Below are positions 20,836-32,634 of a stretch of 64,000 nt of DNA, piece by piece (the stretch's first letter is position 1; each line of letters opens with the position of its first letter). Source of the DNA: Batkoa obscura (taxonomy: Eukaryota; Entomophthoromycota; Entomophthoromycetes; Entomophthorales; Batkoaceae); NCBI GenBank assembly GCA_030770535.1, contig JASVEC010000031.1, positions 62,001 through 126,000 of the forward strand, in the 5' to 3' direction. The position numbers were made by a program, and so were the translations under genes. Below the pieces are notes generated by a model. It saw only the letters and a program-made list of their open reading frames with translations, did not search any database and was not told the DNA's origin.

Positions 20836-21995
20836 TCTATTAGCCGTCTACTCAGGTCCTTGATAAGTCAGCTACTATATACTATTTTTGGTTAAACATG
20901 TTGATATAGACTATCGTTGTATACGTTCTATAATGAACCATCTTTGATATAGCTTTTTGTTGTTTTTTGTAATATAAGCTGAATTAAATTTTTAAAGCTA
21001 AATTATTTTATTTTGATGGTTAATTTATTAAATTTTTTTAACTTATTATTCAAATTTGTACTCAAAATTTCTAAATATCATAAAATACCATCATTTGAAA
21101 TACTAAACATGCTAAAAGTTTTACTTTTATAATAGTGTAATTAAGCTTTCATATGGTGCTCTAATATTTTTACTATCTAACCTTAACTAAAATATACTAA
21201 TATAGTTAACGTTGAGTACACGTATATAGTCAGCTATAGTTTATTTTTAGTGTGAAGTACATATAGAAATAAAATCTTTTAGATACAACAAAAAGGTTTA
21301 AACTTGTGCTATAAGTACATTTCTGTGTATGATCCAAATAATTAGTATAGGAACTACCTGAGTTAGTACTTACAATTAAGCTTGACTTTTAAATATTAGT
21401 GAGTAGCATTACCTCTTTTGCCAAATGAAGAATTACATTACTTGTATTTGTGCAGCATGAATTACAATATTGTACTCTCATACTTTATCTAGTGATTGAA
21501 ATTGTAATTCTATATCTGTATACTTAAATTCACAAGATATTTGCTCTTGATATTTTTGATGACTTTCAAATAGCCCATTATTAACAAATAGTAAGGGGTT
21601 CAAGTTTTATTATGAGAAGTTCATACTTTATTCATAAGCTATCTTCCATGAAGTTTTGTTTTATTTATATTCAATGTGTAATAAATCCATAGGCTCAAAT
21701 ATTATTTCTGTTTATGACATAACTGTTAATATTAACGATGCTTGATCTTTATTGTTTTTTTGAAATTCTGATTAATTGAGGATAAATAAACTTTATGATA
21801 TTAACATTAATAGCTAGTGATAAAAAAGAGTCAAAGTAAATAGTTAGAATAATGCCATTTAATATTTTGGGTTACTATTCATTTGAAGCTAGCAGTTGTA
21901 CTAACTACATGATAAAATGATATACAAACTAAAAATATTACTTATTATTTTAAACTTATATATTTTAACAAATATCAGCACTTTAGACCATATTT
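20836..21995. other. Non-genic strip
   Basis: AT-rich 3' flanks of two convergent genes; no MITE and no further gene seen. Confidence 0.5.
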
Positions 21996-22690
21996 TTATG
22001 AGAGAAGGCTACGTGCAATACGTTCTTTGGCGGTATTATAAGCTTGTAAAATAGTTTGCTCGTTAATCTGAAGTTCTCCCATATCATTACTACGCTTTGA
22101 AACTCTGAATGTGATTTTTTCTGTATCAACTTCTAAAATAATTCTATAAAACGATCAGTTTATGTAAATAAATTAAATCTAAACGTACCCATCATCAATT
22201 ATTTCATCTAACACTAAAGCGATGCAGTCAATATTTTCGATAATACTACGCTTCTCTAATGGTGCCCTATTTAATTTGAATAAATTTTAAATCTACTTAA
22301 CCAATTTGCTTACCTTAAAATACTAGCGACTGAGTCTGAGAAAGCTTCTAAAACAGAATTTAATAAAAGTTCGTTTTCTTCAGCGTCACCGACGACATAA
22401 ACAATGATATCTGGGAAGTAACGGAACAAAACAACATTTCCATCATAAAGGATAATGTCACTTCCTAAAGAGGGTTCAACTTCTAGCTAGTTTACTTGAT
22501 TAAAATAATTACCTTTTCCCTTAGAAGTTTTTTTAAATAATGAAGTTTCAAATTTACGTTGATCTTTTAAGTTGGAGTATTTTTTTTGAGACGCACTATC
22601 TTGGTTACGAGTATAATAATTAGCTAATACTCTCTTACCCTCATTGTCTAAGATTAAAAAGGCATGGACTGAATATAATGATAATGACAT
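21996..22690 (-). CDS. RET3: Coatomer subunit zeta
   Basis: Small subunit of the COPI coat (F-subcomplex with gamma-, beta- and delta-COP), for retrograde Golgi-to-ER vesicles. Four exons are visible. Exon 1 (from ATG at 22690) reads MSLSLYSVHAFLILDNEGKR, then KDQRKFETSLFKKT. Exon 2 has GSDIILYDGNVVLFRYFPDI and NELLLNSVLEAFSDS. Exon 3 has PLEKRSIIENIDCIALVLDE and IIDDG. The last has ILEVDTEKITFRVSKR and ends ERIARSLLS. This is the full longin-like zeta/sigma adaptin fold at the normal family length. Introns are about 50 nt. A CCAAT box (ATTGG on the plus strand near 22756) lies upstream. Confidence 0.93.
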
Positions 22691-23128
22691 CTTAGAAATA
22701 AAAATTAGTTATTCTTGTCATTTTGTTAAATAACAATTAATGATAAGTTAAATGATCATTGGTCCACTTTTTGCTAAATATTGTTGTTAGCTCTTTGCAA
22801 AACCGAATAGTAATGATTTTCTATTCTATTTTTGTCCATTTTCATAAAGGTAAAATTTAGAAAAATCGTTGATAAATTGACAAATAAAAAAGACATTCTA
22901 AATTTGGGGATTTTTGTATTTAAGAGTTTTACTAATAATTTTTCATCCAAATAGCACTTGAAAGATAGAAAAAGTAATGAAGCCAAAAAAAACATCCTCA
23001 TTTTATCATGCTATGAAATCATCTTGATGATAGATTAAGTTTAGTTTTCGGAAAAACTTAAGTCACTCATTAAGTATAAATATCAAAATATTTGTTTGAT
23101 ATTTCTTTTTTATAAAAAATTATAAATT
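22691..23128. other. Divergent promoter strip between zeta-COP and the Na+/H+ exchanger
   Basis: Holds a MITE (22906-22999) about 130 bp before the exchanger ATG. No gene seen; the small frame at 22774-23001 is MITE sequence. Confidence 0.55.
22906..22999 (+). mobile_element. MITE copy 8 (forward)
   Basis: 94 bp, GGGGATTTTTGTATTTAAG to ACATCCTC, flanked by ATTT (22902-22905 and 23000-23003). Confidence 0.87.
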
Positions 23129-25051
23129 ATGACCGAGTTACAACAAACGCCTTTGAATGATACTACACTATTGGAAGGTATTGATACAGTAGCACAAGCT
23201 GAAGAGTTTTATGCTTCATGGGCAATATTAATCATAATCGCGCTTTTGTGTGGTACGTTATTGGTATCGTATTTTCTACAAAGAAGAAAAATCACCTTTA
23301 TTCATGAGAGTACAGTAGCTATATTTATGGGAATGTTTGTTGGAGTTATTATAAAGCTTATGAACGATCCAATCCTCAAAAGTAATTTAAGCTTTAAATA
23401 CACAATTTTTTTCAATATATTACTTCCGCCGATTATTTTGAGCTCTGGATATGAATTAGACAGAAAAACATTTTTTAAGAATTTCGGTTTAATACTGACG
23501 TTTGCTTTTGTTGGAACAACAATTTCTAGCATGATAATAGGTGGTTTAATTTATTTATTTACTTCAATAGGAATAAACAGGATCAATATGTCTTTTGTGG
23601 AATGTTTGATGCTAGGATCCATTTTGTCGTCAACAGATCCAGTCACTGTTTTAGCTATATTTTCACAACTCAAAGTAGACCCTAAACTTTATGCAATTAT
23701 ATTTGGAGAATCAATGTTAAATGACTCAGTTGCTATTGTTTTATTTGAATCTTTACAGCATGTTGCCAATAAAGAATTAGAAGGAAGTTTGATATGGGAA
23801 GGCTTTGGATATTTCATTATTAGTTTTTTGGGATCTTTGATGATTGGTTCAATAAGCGGCTTTACAATTTCATTGATGTTAAAGCTTACGAAATTACATA
23901 CAATTCCTTTAATAGAGTCATCTTTAGTGACATTATTGGCTTATGGAACGTATTTTCTTTCAAATTTCTTATCAATGTCAGGTAATTAATATTATTTTTT
24001 TACTAATCAGCAAGTTTAACATCAAATAGGAATCGTTTCTTTACTATTTTGTAGTATTATACTTAAGCATTATGGCTATAGTAATATGTCAAAAGAATCC
24101 CAAAATACAACTACGTCACTCTTTAAGCTTTTAGCTCAATTATCTGAGAATTTTTGTTTCATTTATTTGGGAATTGCATTATTCACTTCGCCAGTAGAAA
24201 ATTATAGCTTTTTACTTGTTTTATGCTCTTTAGTAGGTTGATATTTTTTTAATAGTCATCTTACTAATATTTTTTAGTTTTCAGTATGCTTTGCACGCTA
24301 CTGTTCCACCATCCCACTTTCGAAAGTGATCAATAAGATCCAAAAAATGGGAGGCAATACTGAAGAAGTTATCAGTCATGAATATCAATTGATGCTCTTC
24401 TGGGCTGGACTAAGAGGGGCTGTAGCATTTGCTTTAGCAATGGAAATGGAATCAACAAATTCTTCTGTAATGCGTAGTACAATATTGATTGTAGTCGTTG
24501 TAACTGTAATATTTTTTGGGGGCACAACCCCAGTTTTCATCAAACATTTAGGAATACAGACTGGTGTGGATTCTACCGCCCCCATTGTTTCTACTATTAG
24601 AAATAGCTTTGATTTGTATAGTGATGAACATGAAGAAGACGAAGACTCCTATGGCGGCTCAGATAATGCCCTTTTGAACAATAACCCAGAAATCGTTGTA
24701 CATCATCCAGGTTCCAACTTGAATGCAAAATCTCCAGAATCAAATAGTAGTACTATTTTAACTGCAAGAGATTCTTTTGAGTTAGGAACGGAAAATTGGT
24801 TTAATTCAATTGATGATCACATCCTTAAGCCTATTTTTACACACAAAAAAGCACCTCATTATAATGTACAAGATCACTTGGTTGAAAGTAGAGCTAGTTC
24901 AAGTAATGGATTTAGAAATGGGCTCAATGAAGGAAACTCAATGAATTATGTGTCTGAATCAACTTTAGGACAGTCGAGTGATTTTAATGATCGCTCCAAG
25001 AATAGTCCATCTTTTGATAGTCCATCACCTAAAAACGATCATTTGTCCTAA
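23129..25051 (+). CDS. Na+/H+ exchanger, NHE/Nhx1 type (CPA1 family)
   Basis: Electroneutral cation/proton antiporter, most like the endosomal/vacuolar Nhx1 and NHE6/7/9 group. Three exons (23129-23981, 24030-24232, 24278-25051) give 609 residues. Signature pieces: FNILLPPIILSSGYELDRKT (TM4 region), GSILSSTDPVTVLAIFSQLK, IFGESMLNDSVAIVLFES (the ND ion site), SMSGIVSLLFCSIILKHYGY across intron 1, QLSENFCFIYLGIALFTS, and FWAGLRGAVAFALA. The C-terminal 150 residues are acidic and Ser/Asn-rich, probably a cytosolic regulatory tail. Reading frame is continuous across both introns with codon phases 1 and 0. Expected role: pH and Na+/K+ balance of late endosome or vacuole; the exact compartment is inferred from family similarity only. 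Confidence 0.92.
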
Positions 25052-25368
25052 TATTTATTTGATTTTAAATTAACAATAATTTAGATTTATATCATTTATC
25101 AAGTTTATTAAAAAACAGCTCTATATCTTTTAAGCTTGACTATTATCCACCCAAAAATACAGTTAAAATAAAATAGTTTACTGTCTATTATTTAAATTTA
25201 GTTTGCAATAAATCACGTTATACTATTTGAATAAAATTAAAAGAGATTTAACAATTTAAATTTGCTATTAAGTATTAAAATATATTAAAATACATTTACT
25301 TTATAAAATTATTATTTTGTTCATTAAACTTATACTTGTTTAATATAAGTAATATTCTAACTTTATCA
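25052..25368. other. Intergenic strip between convergent genes
   Basis: 3' ends of the exchanger and POL1; AT-rich, nothing recognised. Confidence 0.5.
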
Positions 25369-28300
25369 CTATCCTACTAATTTAAAAAGCCTCTTTAGAT
25401 CAACATAACGCTGTCCACTGAGTTTAATGTATCCCTCTATTAATGTTGTAATTTCGCTTCTCGTTTTGGTATGCTTGTCCACAAACTCTTGCGCTGAAGC
25501 TAAACGATGATCAGATAATATCTAATTAAAGTAAAAAAAATTTACCGTGGTCGATTCCACTTGCAGTCAATGCCTTAATATTACCTTTATAGTCGAAAAG
25601 ATGTAAATAGTAGCTTAAGACATTATATAGTTTTTGAGGTGTTATTTCGAGGTACAAAGTTCCTTCACATCCTGCTTTACTACATTTCTTACCCTTTCCA
25701 GAGGTGGGATGGGCTTGTAAAGAGATACAACGTGTTTTTTGCCCACAAATAAATTCATTGCACTTCAACCATCCTTGATTAAACTTATGGATATGTTTCC
25801 TTATAGAATTTTCAATTGAGTTTTGCAAATAAAACGTATGGGTTATCTCGTTACAACCAGGGCATGTATTTCCAAGAGTTGGTATCTAATTAAAATAAAT
25901 ATATCATCGCTACTAATTAAATTGTAATGATTACTTGATTAACTGAGACAGCAAATTTGTTAAACTTAAATGATTTTTCGCATTTTTTACAGTTAAGCTC
26001 TAAAGGTTCAATACCAGAAAATCTTTCAGTTTCCGATACCAGAGAATCTAATAAACTTTCAGAACCAAGTTCATCTGAAATAGCTGAGGAATATTTTCTA
26101 GAATCAAGGCCTATAAAAATCAGCAAAATCCAAAAAAAGTGACTTTATCATTACCTAAACAATCAGCCAAATTACCACTTGAAGTGCCCTCAATACAATC
26201 ACAAAGTCTGGAAATGGGTGGTAATATTTGACGAGTAAAATACCATTCAAAATCTACTTCAAGGGTTCCATTAGACTTTGTAAACTCATCAAAAGAGTAT
26301 GCTCTCATAGCATAAGATTTCTTATTTACTTCTTCATCCTCTGATTTACATATTATATAGTTAACAGTTTCGCCCTTAACAAATGGGGCTCCACGTGCTT
26401 TTTGAAGCCTTAAAGCAACTTGAACTTGTGGTTGGGATTGAGCATCTTGGTATTTATCAAGTGGTTTGCTAATACTCTAAAAACAAAATTAATACTGGGA
26501 ACATATCCAATATAGCTAAATACCTTAAATATCATAAACTTATAAGCTGGGATATCGCGATTTCGAATAGCACTGCTCATTTTTCTTAAATACTCATGTA
26601 CTTCTGTAACAATAGCATCCCTTTCATTACCACTTAGGATTTGATCCAAAATATGTCTAAATAGATAAGATAACTGATTATTATGAACTATTAGTAATTA
26701 CTGTGACATTTCTTGTGAAAGCTCACAAAATTCTCTACGAACTAAGTCTAGACCTTTAACTTCAATATGTGTTTTATAATTTTCTTTTTGTCCTTTAATT
26801 GTATCAAATTTTAATTCCTGAATTACTAAAGCAGCATATTTCTTTTTTTGTAAAAGCAAAAGACTTTTGAATACACCATCAATATCAATTTCAAGGTTTT
26901 TATACTTTTGGTTCACCTTCTTTTTAAATTGATGAGCGATTTGCTTAGCTGTCGGCAATTCAAGGGTATGAGTATTAATCATAATAGAATCAGTATCACC
27001 ATAAATAACCTTTAAAGTGTTTAGATTATTAATATCTTATGCCGAAAAAATTACTTCTAAACCGTCATTATCAGCAAGTTCTACAGTACTTTGTAATACC
27101 TCACGACCTTTACTAGTGATAAGCATGGCAAGTTGTTTAGCATAAAACCGAGACAGTGGATAACCTAAACATCCATACATACTGTTTGCTGTTAACTTAA
27201 GAGCTTTTTGTCTGATATCAAGCTATTAAAGATTAGATTTGTTTTAATATCAAATTATAAAATTACTTCAGCTAATTTCGAAGGGCTAAGATTTTTATCT
27301 TTTAGTAATTTCTTTACTTGGACACGACGTTCAATAAGTGTGCTTAACAATTTTGGAAGTAAGCCTGTTTTCATATTTTTTTCAGGTACTTCAGGTAAAT
27401 CATCCTAATCAAGTTAACCATATACCTAATAATACTATATGTAAAATTACCGTAGATGGATCACGGTCGACAGTTGTAAAACAAATATTATATTCTTGAA
27501 TAATAGAAGGGTATAATGAATTGAAATCTAACAATAATACTAAATTATCATATAATCCCCTTTTAGGATCTAAAACTAATCCACCAGCATATGCAGCTTT
27601 ACGACGTGAAGTGTTATCGTTTTCTATATACCAATTTAGAAATTCAAATTAAAACAACCTTCAATTTACCTTGAGCTTCTTCATCCTCAGGAACGTCTTT
27701 TGTAAATGGCTTTTTGTCAGGACATATATATTTGAGTTTATGAAATTCATGAAGTAAAAGGTATTCATTTCGCTTAGCCCTAGCACCAGTTATAGTATGA
27801 TTCCTAATATATTTAATAACAGGGTACAAATTCAAAACAAACCTATTTACCATAAATTACCGGCCAAGGTAGTCAACTGTTTAGATAAAGGCAAAAGCTG
27901 AAGCTTAAACATAAGAGCCGCTGAGAAGTCAGCATCAAGAGCAGATGATTGAAATAGCTTATACAGTTTTCCTTCGTCAAGGAAATATTCTGCAATCTTT
28001 TCGAAATCAATTTCTTCTTTGGTGATGTTAAGTTGATCTTTGCATAGTTGATTAAGACTATAAGATTTTGATTTCACTGCGTCCTAGAAAAAATTAATAT
28101 AATAGGAGTTGTAATTGATTTAAGCATACTTTAGCTCCTAAATACGTATCACAAATAATTCTCCCATTAACAAGGTTACGATTTTGATAAGACGCAAGGT
28201 GACCCGATCCTATAAGATTTTTCAAAGGACTTGAAAAACGAATTAATTAATTGAGTGTAAATTGCTATGACTTACGCAGTCCTACGTAAACGACCGATTG

Positions 28301-30569
28301 ATGACCAATCTGAGATATTTAAAGCCTCGAATCTATTCAATAAGACCTCTAAACTGAAACCCAAAAAATTATGCCCGACATAAACGTCTGGGTCATAAGC
28401 ACGTATACGAGAGACAATGTAATTTAGTAGCGCTCTTTCGGAAGTGGTAACTTGTATCTCAAAGCCTTTGGATGCCAGGGTACTTTGTAAGTTTGTTGGA
28501 ATATATGCATTAGGTATTTGATTTATAGCACCAATGCGTATAATGTTTTTTCTATCACTTTCAAAGTTTTCTTCAATGTTTGCTATTCATGAAATTAGTA
28601 TGAACAAACAAAATCGGTTATATAAACTTACTGCTTTGAAAAACAGATAAATTGATCATTGCAATCTCATTGACATTTGACTTCTTATTTAATATGGTTT
28701 TTATAGAAAAACTCATGATATTTATTGGTGGAGTTTTGAAATTAAACTTTTCGATTTCATCATCAGATAGTGGAGATACGAATTTAGGAGAATGAACATT
28801 ATATTCAGCTTTACAATGACTCAACTAAATACAAACGTTAAAGGAGCTAAATTGACATTTTTATTATTTACTTTGTTCTCCGCTGGACTACAATTTGTAA
28901 TTTTTACCCAACAAGGTCCCATTAATTTACGTTTAACTAAAAAGAGTTCTAATAAAGACGTATTTTTCCCGAATACATGAGAAAAAGTTTCACCTTTAAC
29001 TATATTAGCAAAAGGGCATTCTTTATCTAAAGAAAAATTAGATGAAAAAAATTTATTAAAATATAGCTACTTTTATATTGATATTTTAACTTAAAATATT
29101 CTGCCTGTTTCGGAATGTTTTCTGGAGTATCAAATGCATATGAGCGGGTCACTATTTTTGAAGTAAACTGCATTTTATCATACGCTTTTGACCAGAAAGG
29201 GCCTATTTCATTAATGAACTCGATCAATTTTTTACCTTTTTCTTGTTTATCCATAACTACAATATGTTAATATACGATATAATGAGTGAAAAGTTTGTCA
29301 CCTTCTTCAGCATTATAACTTGTTAAAAAGTAAAGATTTCTTTGAATATTACTAATTACTATACAAATTGAAATATACTTTTGCTGTTCTTGGCTATAAG
29401 TCTATAAAACAAAATGTTAGTAATATTTTAAAATAAAAGATAGATTTACTTTTCCAATTAGATAAACTTCTCCTTTGTTTTCATTTGCATGCGCATCTAT
29501 CCAATATACGTAGATTTCATCAGAGTTATTGCCTTCTACCTTGGGAGCCTCTTCTTTTATTTCACCATTATTGGTGTTATTATCGAAAAATGTATTATTC
29601 TCAAATGTGAGCCAAGCGTCATTTGATTCATCTTTAGTAATGTTGATCCCATTTTTTATTGGGTCATCATTTAACTCGATACCATCTTGAGGTAGATCAA
29701 AACGGACCATGTGCTCTTTTTTGACTTTTGGAGATTCTGCCTCGTAATGACTTATATCAAAATCATAAACATCTTCTCTCTAATTTATTTGTTAACATTC
29801 TTATTCTATAATGAATTTGGTACCTTAATTTCAGATGATATATTTAATTTCTCTTGTAAAGCTAAAGGAAGGTCTTCATCTCCTTCGATTTTATGAGTTT
29901 TGAATCCTGGTTTAGGAATAACTCTAGTGTTGATATTTCTATTAATTGATAATGGAACATTTCTTGGGTCTGGGTTTTTGGGTCTCGATTTAAATGCTGA
30001 ATCAGCTTGTACCAAAATACTTTTCATGAAATCATCATCATCTTCAGCAGCTTTCTATTGAATATTAGTATAAAGCATTCCTAACAAAATTATATACCTT
30101 TTTTGGTTTTCTAATAGATGCTTCATACAAATAGCTTTGAATAGACTTTGTGTTGTTTTTTGATTCTTCAATTTGTTTTGTTTTTTGCTTTTTTTTATCT
30201 ATTAAAAGTATAAGTTTGAGTCAACTTTAAAATTAATTATTTGTACCATTTGAGTTACCAGGTTCCTCATCGGAGTCCATATTGTATACCTCCTCCTTTT
30301 GGCCATAATCCATATAACCCGATCCATCGTCATCTTCAATGAATCTATTTTCATATTGACGACGTAATAAAAAATCTTTTTCTTCAACTTCTACATACAT
30401 ATCATCTTCTTTGTCCTAAAACACAAATAAATTATATTGGTGTACAAAATAAATTACTGATTACTTCAATAAGATCTAATGCTCTTTCTCCATCTCTAAC
30501 TCTTTTAAGCTTCTCAAGAGCTTTGTTAGCAGCACTTTTGGTGTTGTTTCTTCCAGATCTACGACTCAT
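25369..30569 (-). CDS. POL1: DNA polymerase alpha catalytic subunit
   Basis: Family-B polymerase that extends the primase RNA primer at origins and Okazaki fragments. It starts [20 protein letters not shown] at 30569 and is split by about 20 short introns. After an acidic disordered N-terminus come the inactive exonuclease-like domain ([15 protein letters not shown]), motif [37 protein letters not shown], motif [21 protein letters not shown], motif [12 protein letters not shown] and the [10 protein letters not shown] region. The C-terminal zinc module has cysteines in [16 protein letters not shown] and ends [12 protein letters not shown]. All polymerase catalytic aspartates are present. It is divergent from DPB2, about 2 kb away. 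MCB and CCAAT boxes just upstream suggest G1/S-timed expression. Confidence 0.95.
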
Positions 30570-30619
30570 TTTAATGAAAAGGTAAATTTAATTTTTAAAC
30601 TTGACCATTTAAACTATTG

Positions 30620-30676
30620 ATTGGTTAGAACGCGTTGATAAAATGAAATAATCTAATTGGTTAGTATTGGTCGCGT
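30620..30676 (-). promoter_or_regulatory. POL1 promoter: MCB (ACGCGT) plus three CCAAT boxes
   Basis: ACGCGT at 30630-30635 is 61 bp before the POL1 ATG. A second CGCG core (ACGCGA in gene orientation) is at 30671-30676. CCAAT boxes, read toward POL1, lie at 30620-30624, 30656-30660 and 30666-30670. ACGCGT is the MluI cell-cycle box bound by MBF/DSC1 in fungi and is typical of DNA-synthesis genes. CG-rich hexamers are rare in this AT-rich DNA. Confidence 0.65.
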
Positions 30677-31278
30677 AAAAATTGATCATTTTGATCAAAT
30701 TAGATGACCTAAAACAAAATCTGTTTAGTTAAGTATAGGTTCATTATCTGGCTCTTTGTCACTAGAATTAATTTTGTTTCAAAATGCACTATTCATTTAC
30801 TAATTAGCTTAGGTTTTAACTTTTTATTGCTTAAGATTTTCATAATGGTTAAAATAACTAAGAATAAGAGTAAAAATTGGATTAAAAAAGTCGAACTAGG
30901 TACTAATTTTTTGGCATAGTTTTTTGAAAATTGAGCTAGCAATTTAACTAGCATACATTGTGACTGAGAGTCACTTCCAGCAGGATAAAAAATCCAACTT
31001 TAGTGGCTGGGGATCATTTCCAAGAAGCAGAAAGTTAAGCTATTCTTTATTTTATTGAGCATTATAGAATCATTATATAAAATGATCTCAAATATAATTT
31101 TTAATAATAGTATGAAATTTTTACAAAATTATCAATATTTAATTAAGCACTTTTTCAGTTTGATGAGAAACAAAAGCTGATTAATTAGAAAACAACTAAT
31201 AAAATGATATATAAGGATGTTTGAACTGGTTTTAGAATTTATTGAAAAATCAATCTAAATTTGGAGTTTTTAACATAT

Positions 31279-31387
31279 GGGGATGTTTTTTGGCTTCATT
31301 ACTTTTTCCATCTTTTAAGCGCTATTTGCGTGGAAAAATTGTTACTAAAATTGTTACTAAAATTCTTAAATATAAAAATACACCCCC
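31279..31387 (-). mobile_element. MITE copy 9 (reverse, with internal duplication)
   Basis: 109 bp, GGGGATGTTTTTTGGCTTC to ACACCCCC, flanked by ATAT. An ATTGTTACTAAA stretch is repeated in tandem, explaining the extra length. Confidence 0.88.
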
Positions 31388-31569
31388 ATATAATTAACTA
31401 AATTTGAAAAAAGGTAAAGTTGAATTTTTTATTTAACCTAAAAGTTTGATCTAGCTGTTTTATTTTCTTTAAGTTAGTTTTTTTGATTATATACTTTATA
31501 CTATTTTTATTAAACACTCAAACTTTATTATATGTACAATAAATATATAATACATATATAATACATACG

Positions 31570-31650
31570 TAAAGATGTATTTTTTGTTTAAGAATTTTAT
31601 TAGTAATTTTTTACTCAAATAACATTTAAAAAAAACTTATGCATATAACT
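31570..31650 (+). mobile_element. MITE copy 10 (decayed, right end missing)
   Basis: AAGATGTATTTTTTGTTTAAG...TTTACTCAAATAACATTTAAAA matches the left two thirds of the element; the right end is not visible. Confidence 0.65.
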
Positions 31651-31752
31651 GTTTTCTTTTACTTGATATTAAAATTAAAATAGAATGCAAGCTTTTATAA
31701 TTAAGCTTCAAAATAAAATTCTTTGAAATTTTGATATAACAAAAAAACACAT

Positions 31753-31850
31753 GGGGGTATATTTTTTTGTATAAGAATTTTACTAACAATCTTTGCACTC
31801 AAGTAGCGCTCAAAAAATGAAAAAAATAATGAAGCCAAAAAAACATCCCC
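31753..31850 (+). mobile_element. MITE copy 11 (forward)
   Basis: 98 bp, GGGGGTATATTTTTTTG to ACATCCCC; flanks ACAT and ATAT. Confidence 0.85.
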
Positions 31851-31963
31851 ATATATTATTATTAATAAAATTAACCAATTGGTATATAAAACTGGTACTT
31901 TAAAAGAAATAAAAAATAAAAACCAGTAAATAAAATCATTGTTGGTTATGGCTTCAGTATATA

Positions 31964-32044
31964 GGAATGTTTTTTCCACCTCTTAAGTGCTATTTGAGCG
32001 AAAAAAATTGTTAGTGAAATTTTTAAACACAAAAATATATCCTT
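31964..32044 (-). mobile_element. MITE copy 12 (reverse, internal deletion)
   Basis: 81 bp, GGAATGTTTTTTCCACCTC to ATATCCTT; the stretch equivalent to GGCTTCATTACTTTTTCC is lost. Confidence 0.7.
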
Positions 32045-32124
32045 ATACATTTTTGATAAATGTAAAAATTCTAGATTTATAAGTAAAAATTGATATAATT
32101 AAAAACAATTGATAATAAAAATAC

Positions 32125-32210
32125 AAAGTTATGTTCAAAAATTTTATTAAATTTTCTTATTTAAATAGTGTTTAAAAAATAAAAAAGTAATAAAGTTAAA
32201 AACGCTTTCT
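32125..32210 (+). mobile_element. MITE copy 13 (strongly decayed)
   Basis: GTTATGTTCAAAAATTTTATT...AAATAGTGTTTAAAAAATAAAAAAGTAATAAAG follows the element's order without clean ends. Confidence 0.5.
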
Positions 32211-32361
32211 AATAATAAAATAAACATAATGATAAAAAATAAAGGAAAAATAGATAAAAATTTTAATAAAAATAAAATATTATATAAATTCTATAAATTT
32301 TGTGTTAATACTTAAAAATATATAATAAAACTGTTGGAAAATCAAACAACAGAAGCTATAT

Positions 32362-32455
32362 GGGGATGTATTGTGTTTAAGAATTTTACTAGTAATTTTT
32401 TCGCTCAAATAGCGCTTAAAAAATGGAAAAGTAATGAAATCAAAAAAACATCCCC
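32362..32455 (+). mobile_element. MITE copy 14 (forward), 180 bp before DPB2
   Basis: 94 bp, GGGGATGTATTGTGTTTAAG to ACATCCCC, flanked by ATAT. Confidence 0.9.
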
Positions 32456-32634
32456 ATATTTGATTTTTTTATAATTTAATTGAATATTTTTATACTCTTC
32501 TGCATAAACTTTGATAAAATTTAGTAAATTACAAAAAAAAACTTTAGGCTTTATAAATTTGAACAAATCAAATTTCAATTTTTATTTTTATTTAGAAAGA
32601 GATTGATTTTAATCCTCACATTAACAATAAAAAT

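Larger units (their letters stand above)
30570..32634. other. Divergent POL1-DPB2 intergenic strip with a MITE cluster
   Basis: Apart from the POL1 promoter, the strip holds six MITE copies or decayed fragments between 31279 and 32455. No gene seen; small frames here are MITE-derived. Confidence 0.6.

Noticed and set aside
22774-23001. 75-codon minus-strand frame starting MRMFFLASLLFLSFK
   Set aside because: The N-terminal part is the MITE at 22906-22999. Similar peptides arise from other MITE copies (10138-10395, 31701-31979, 55046-55234).
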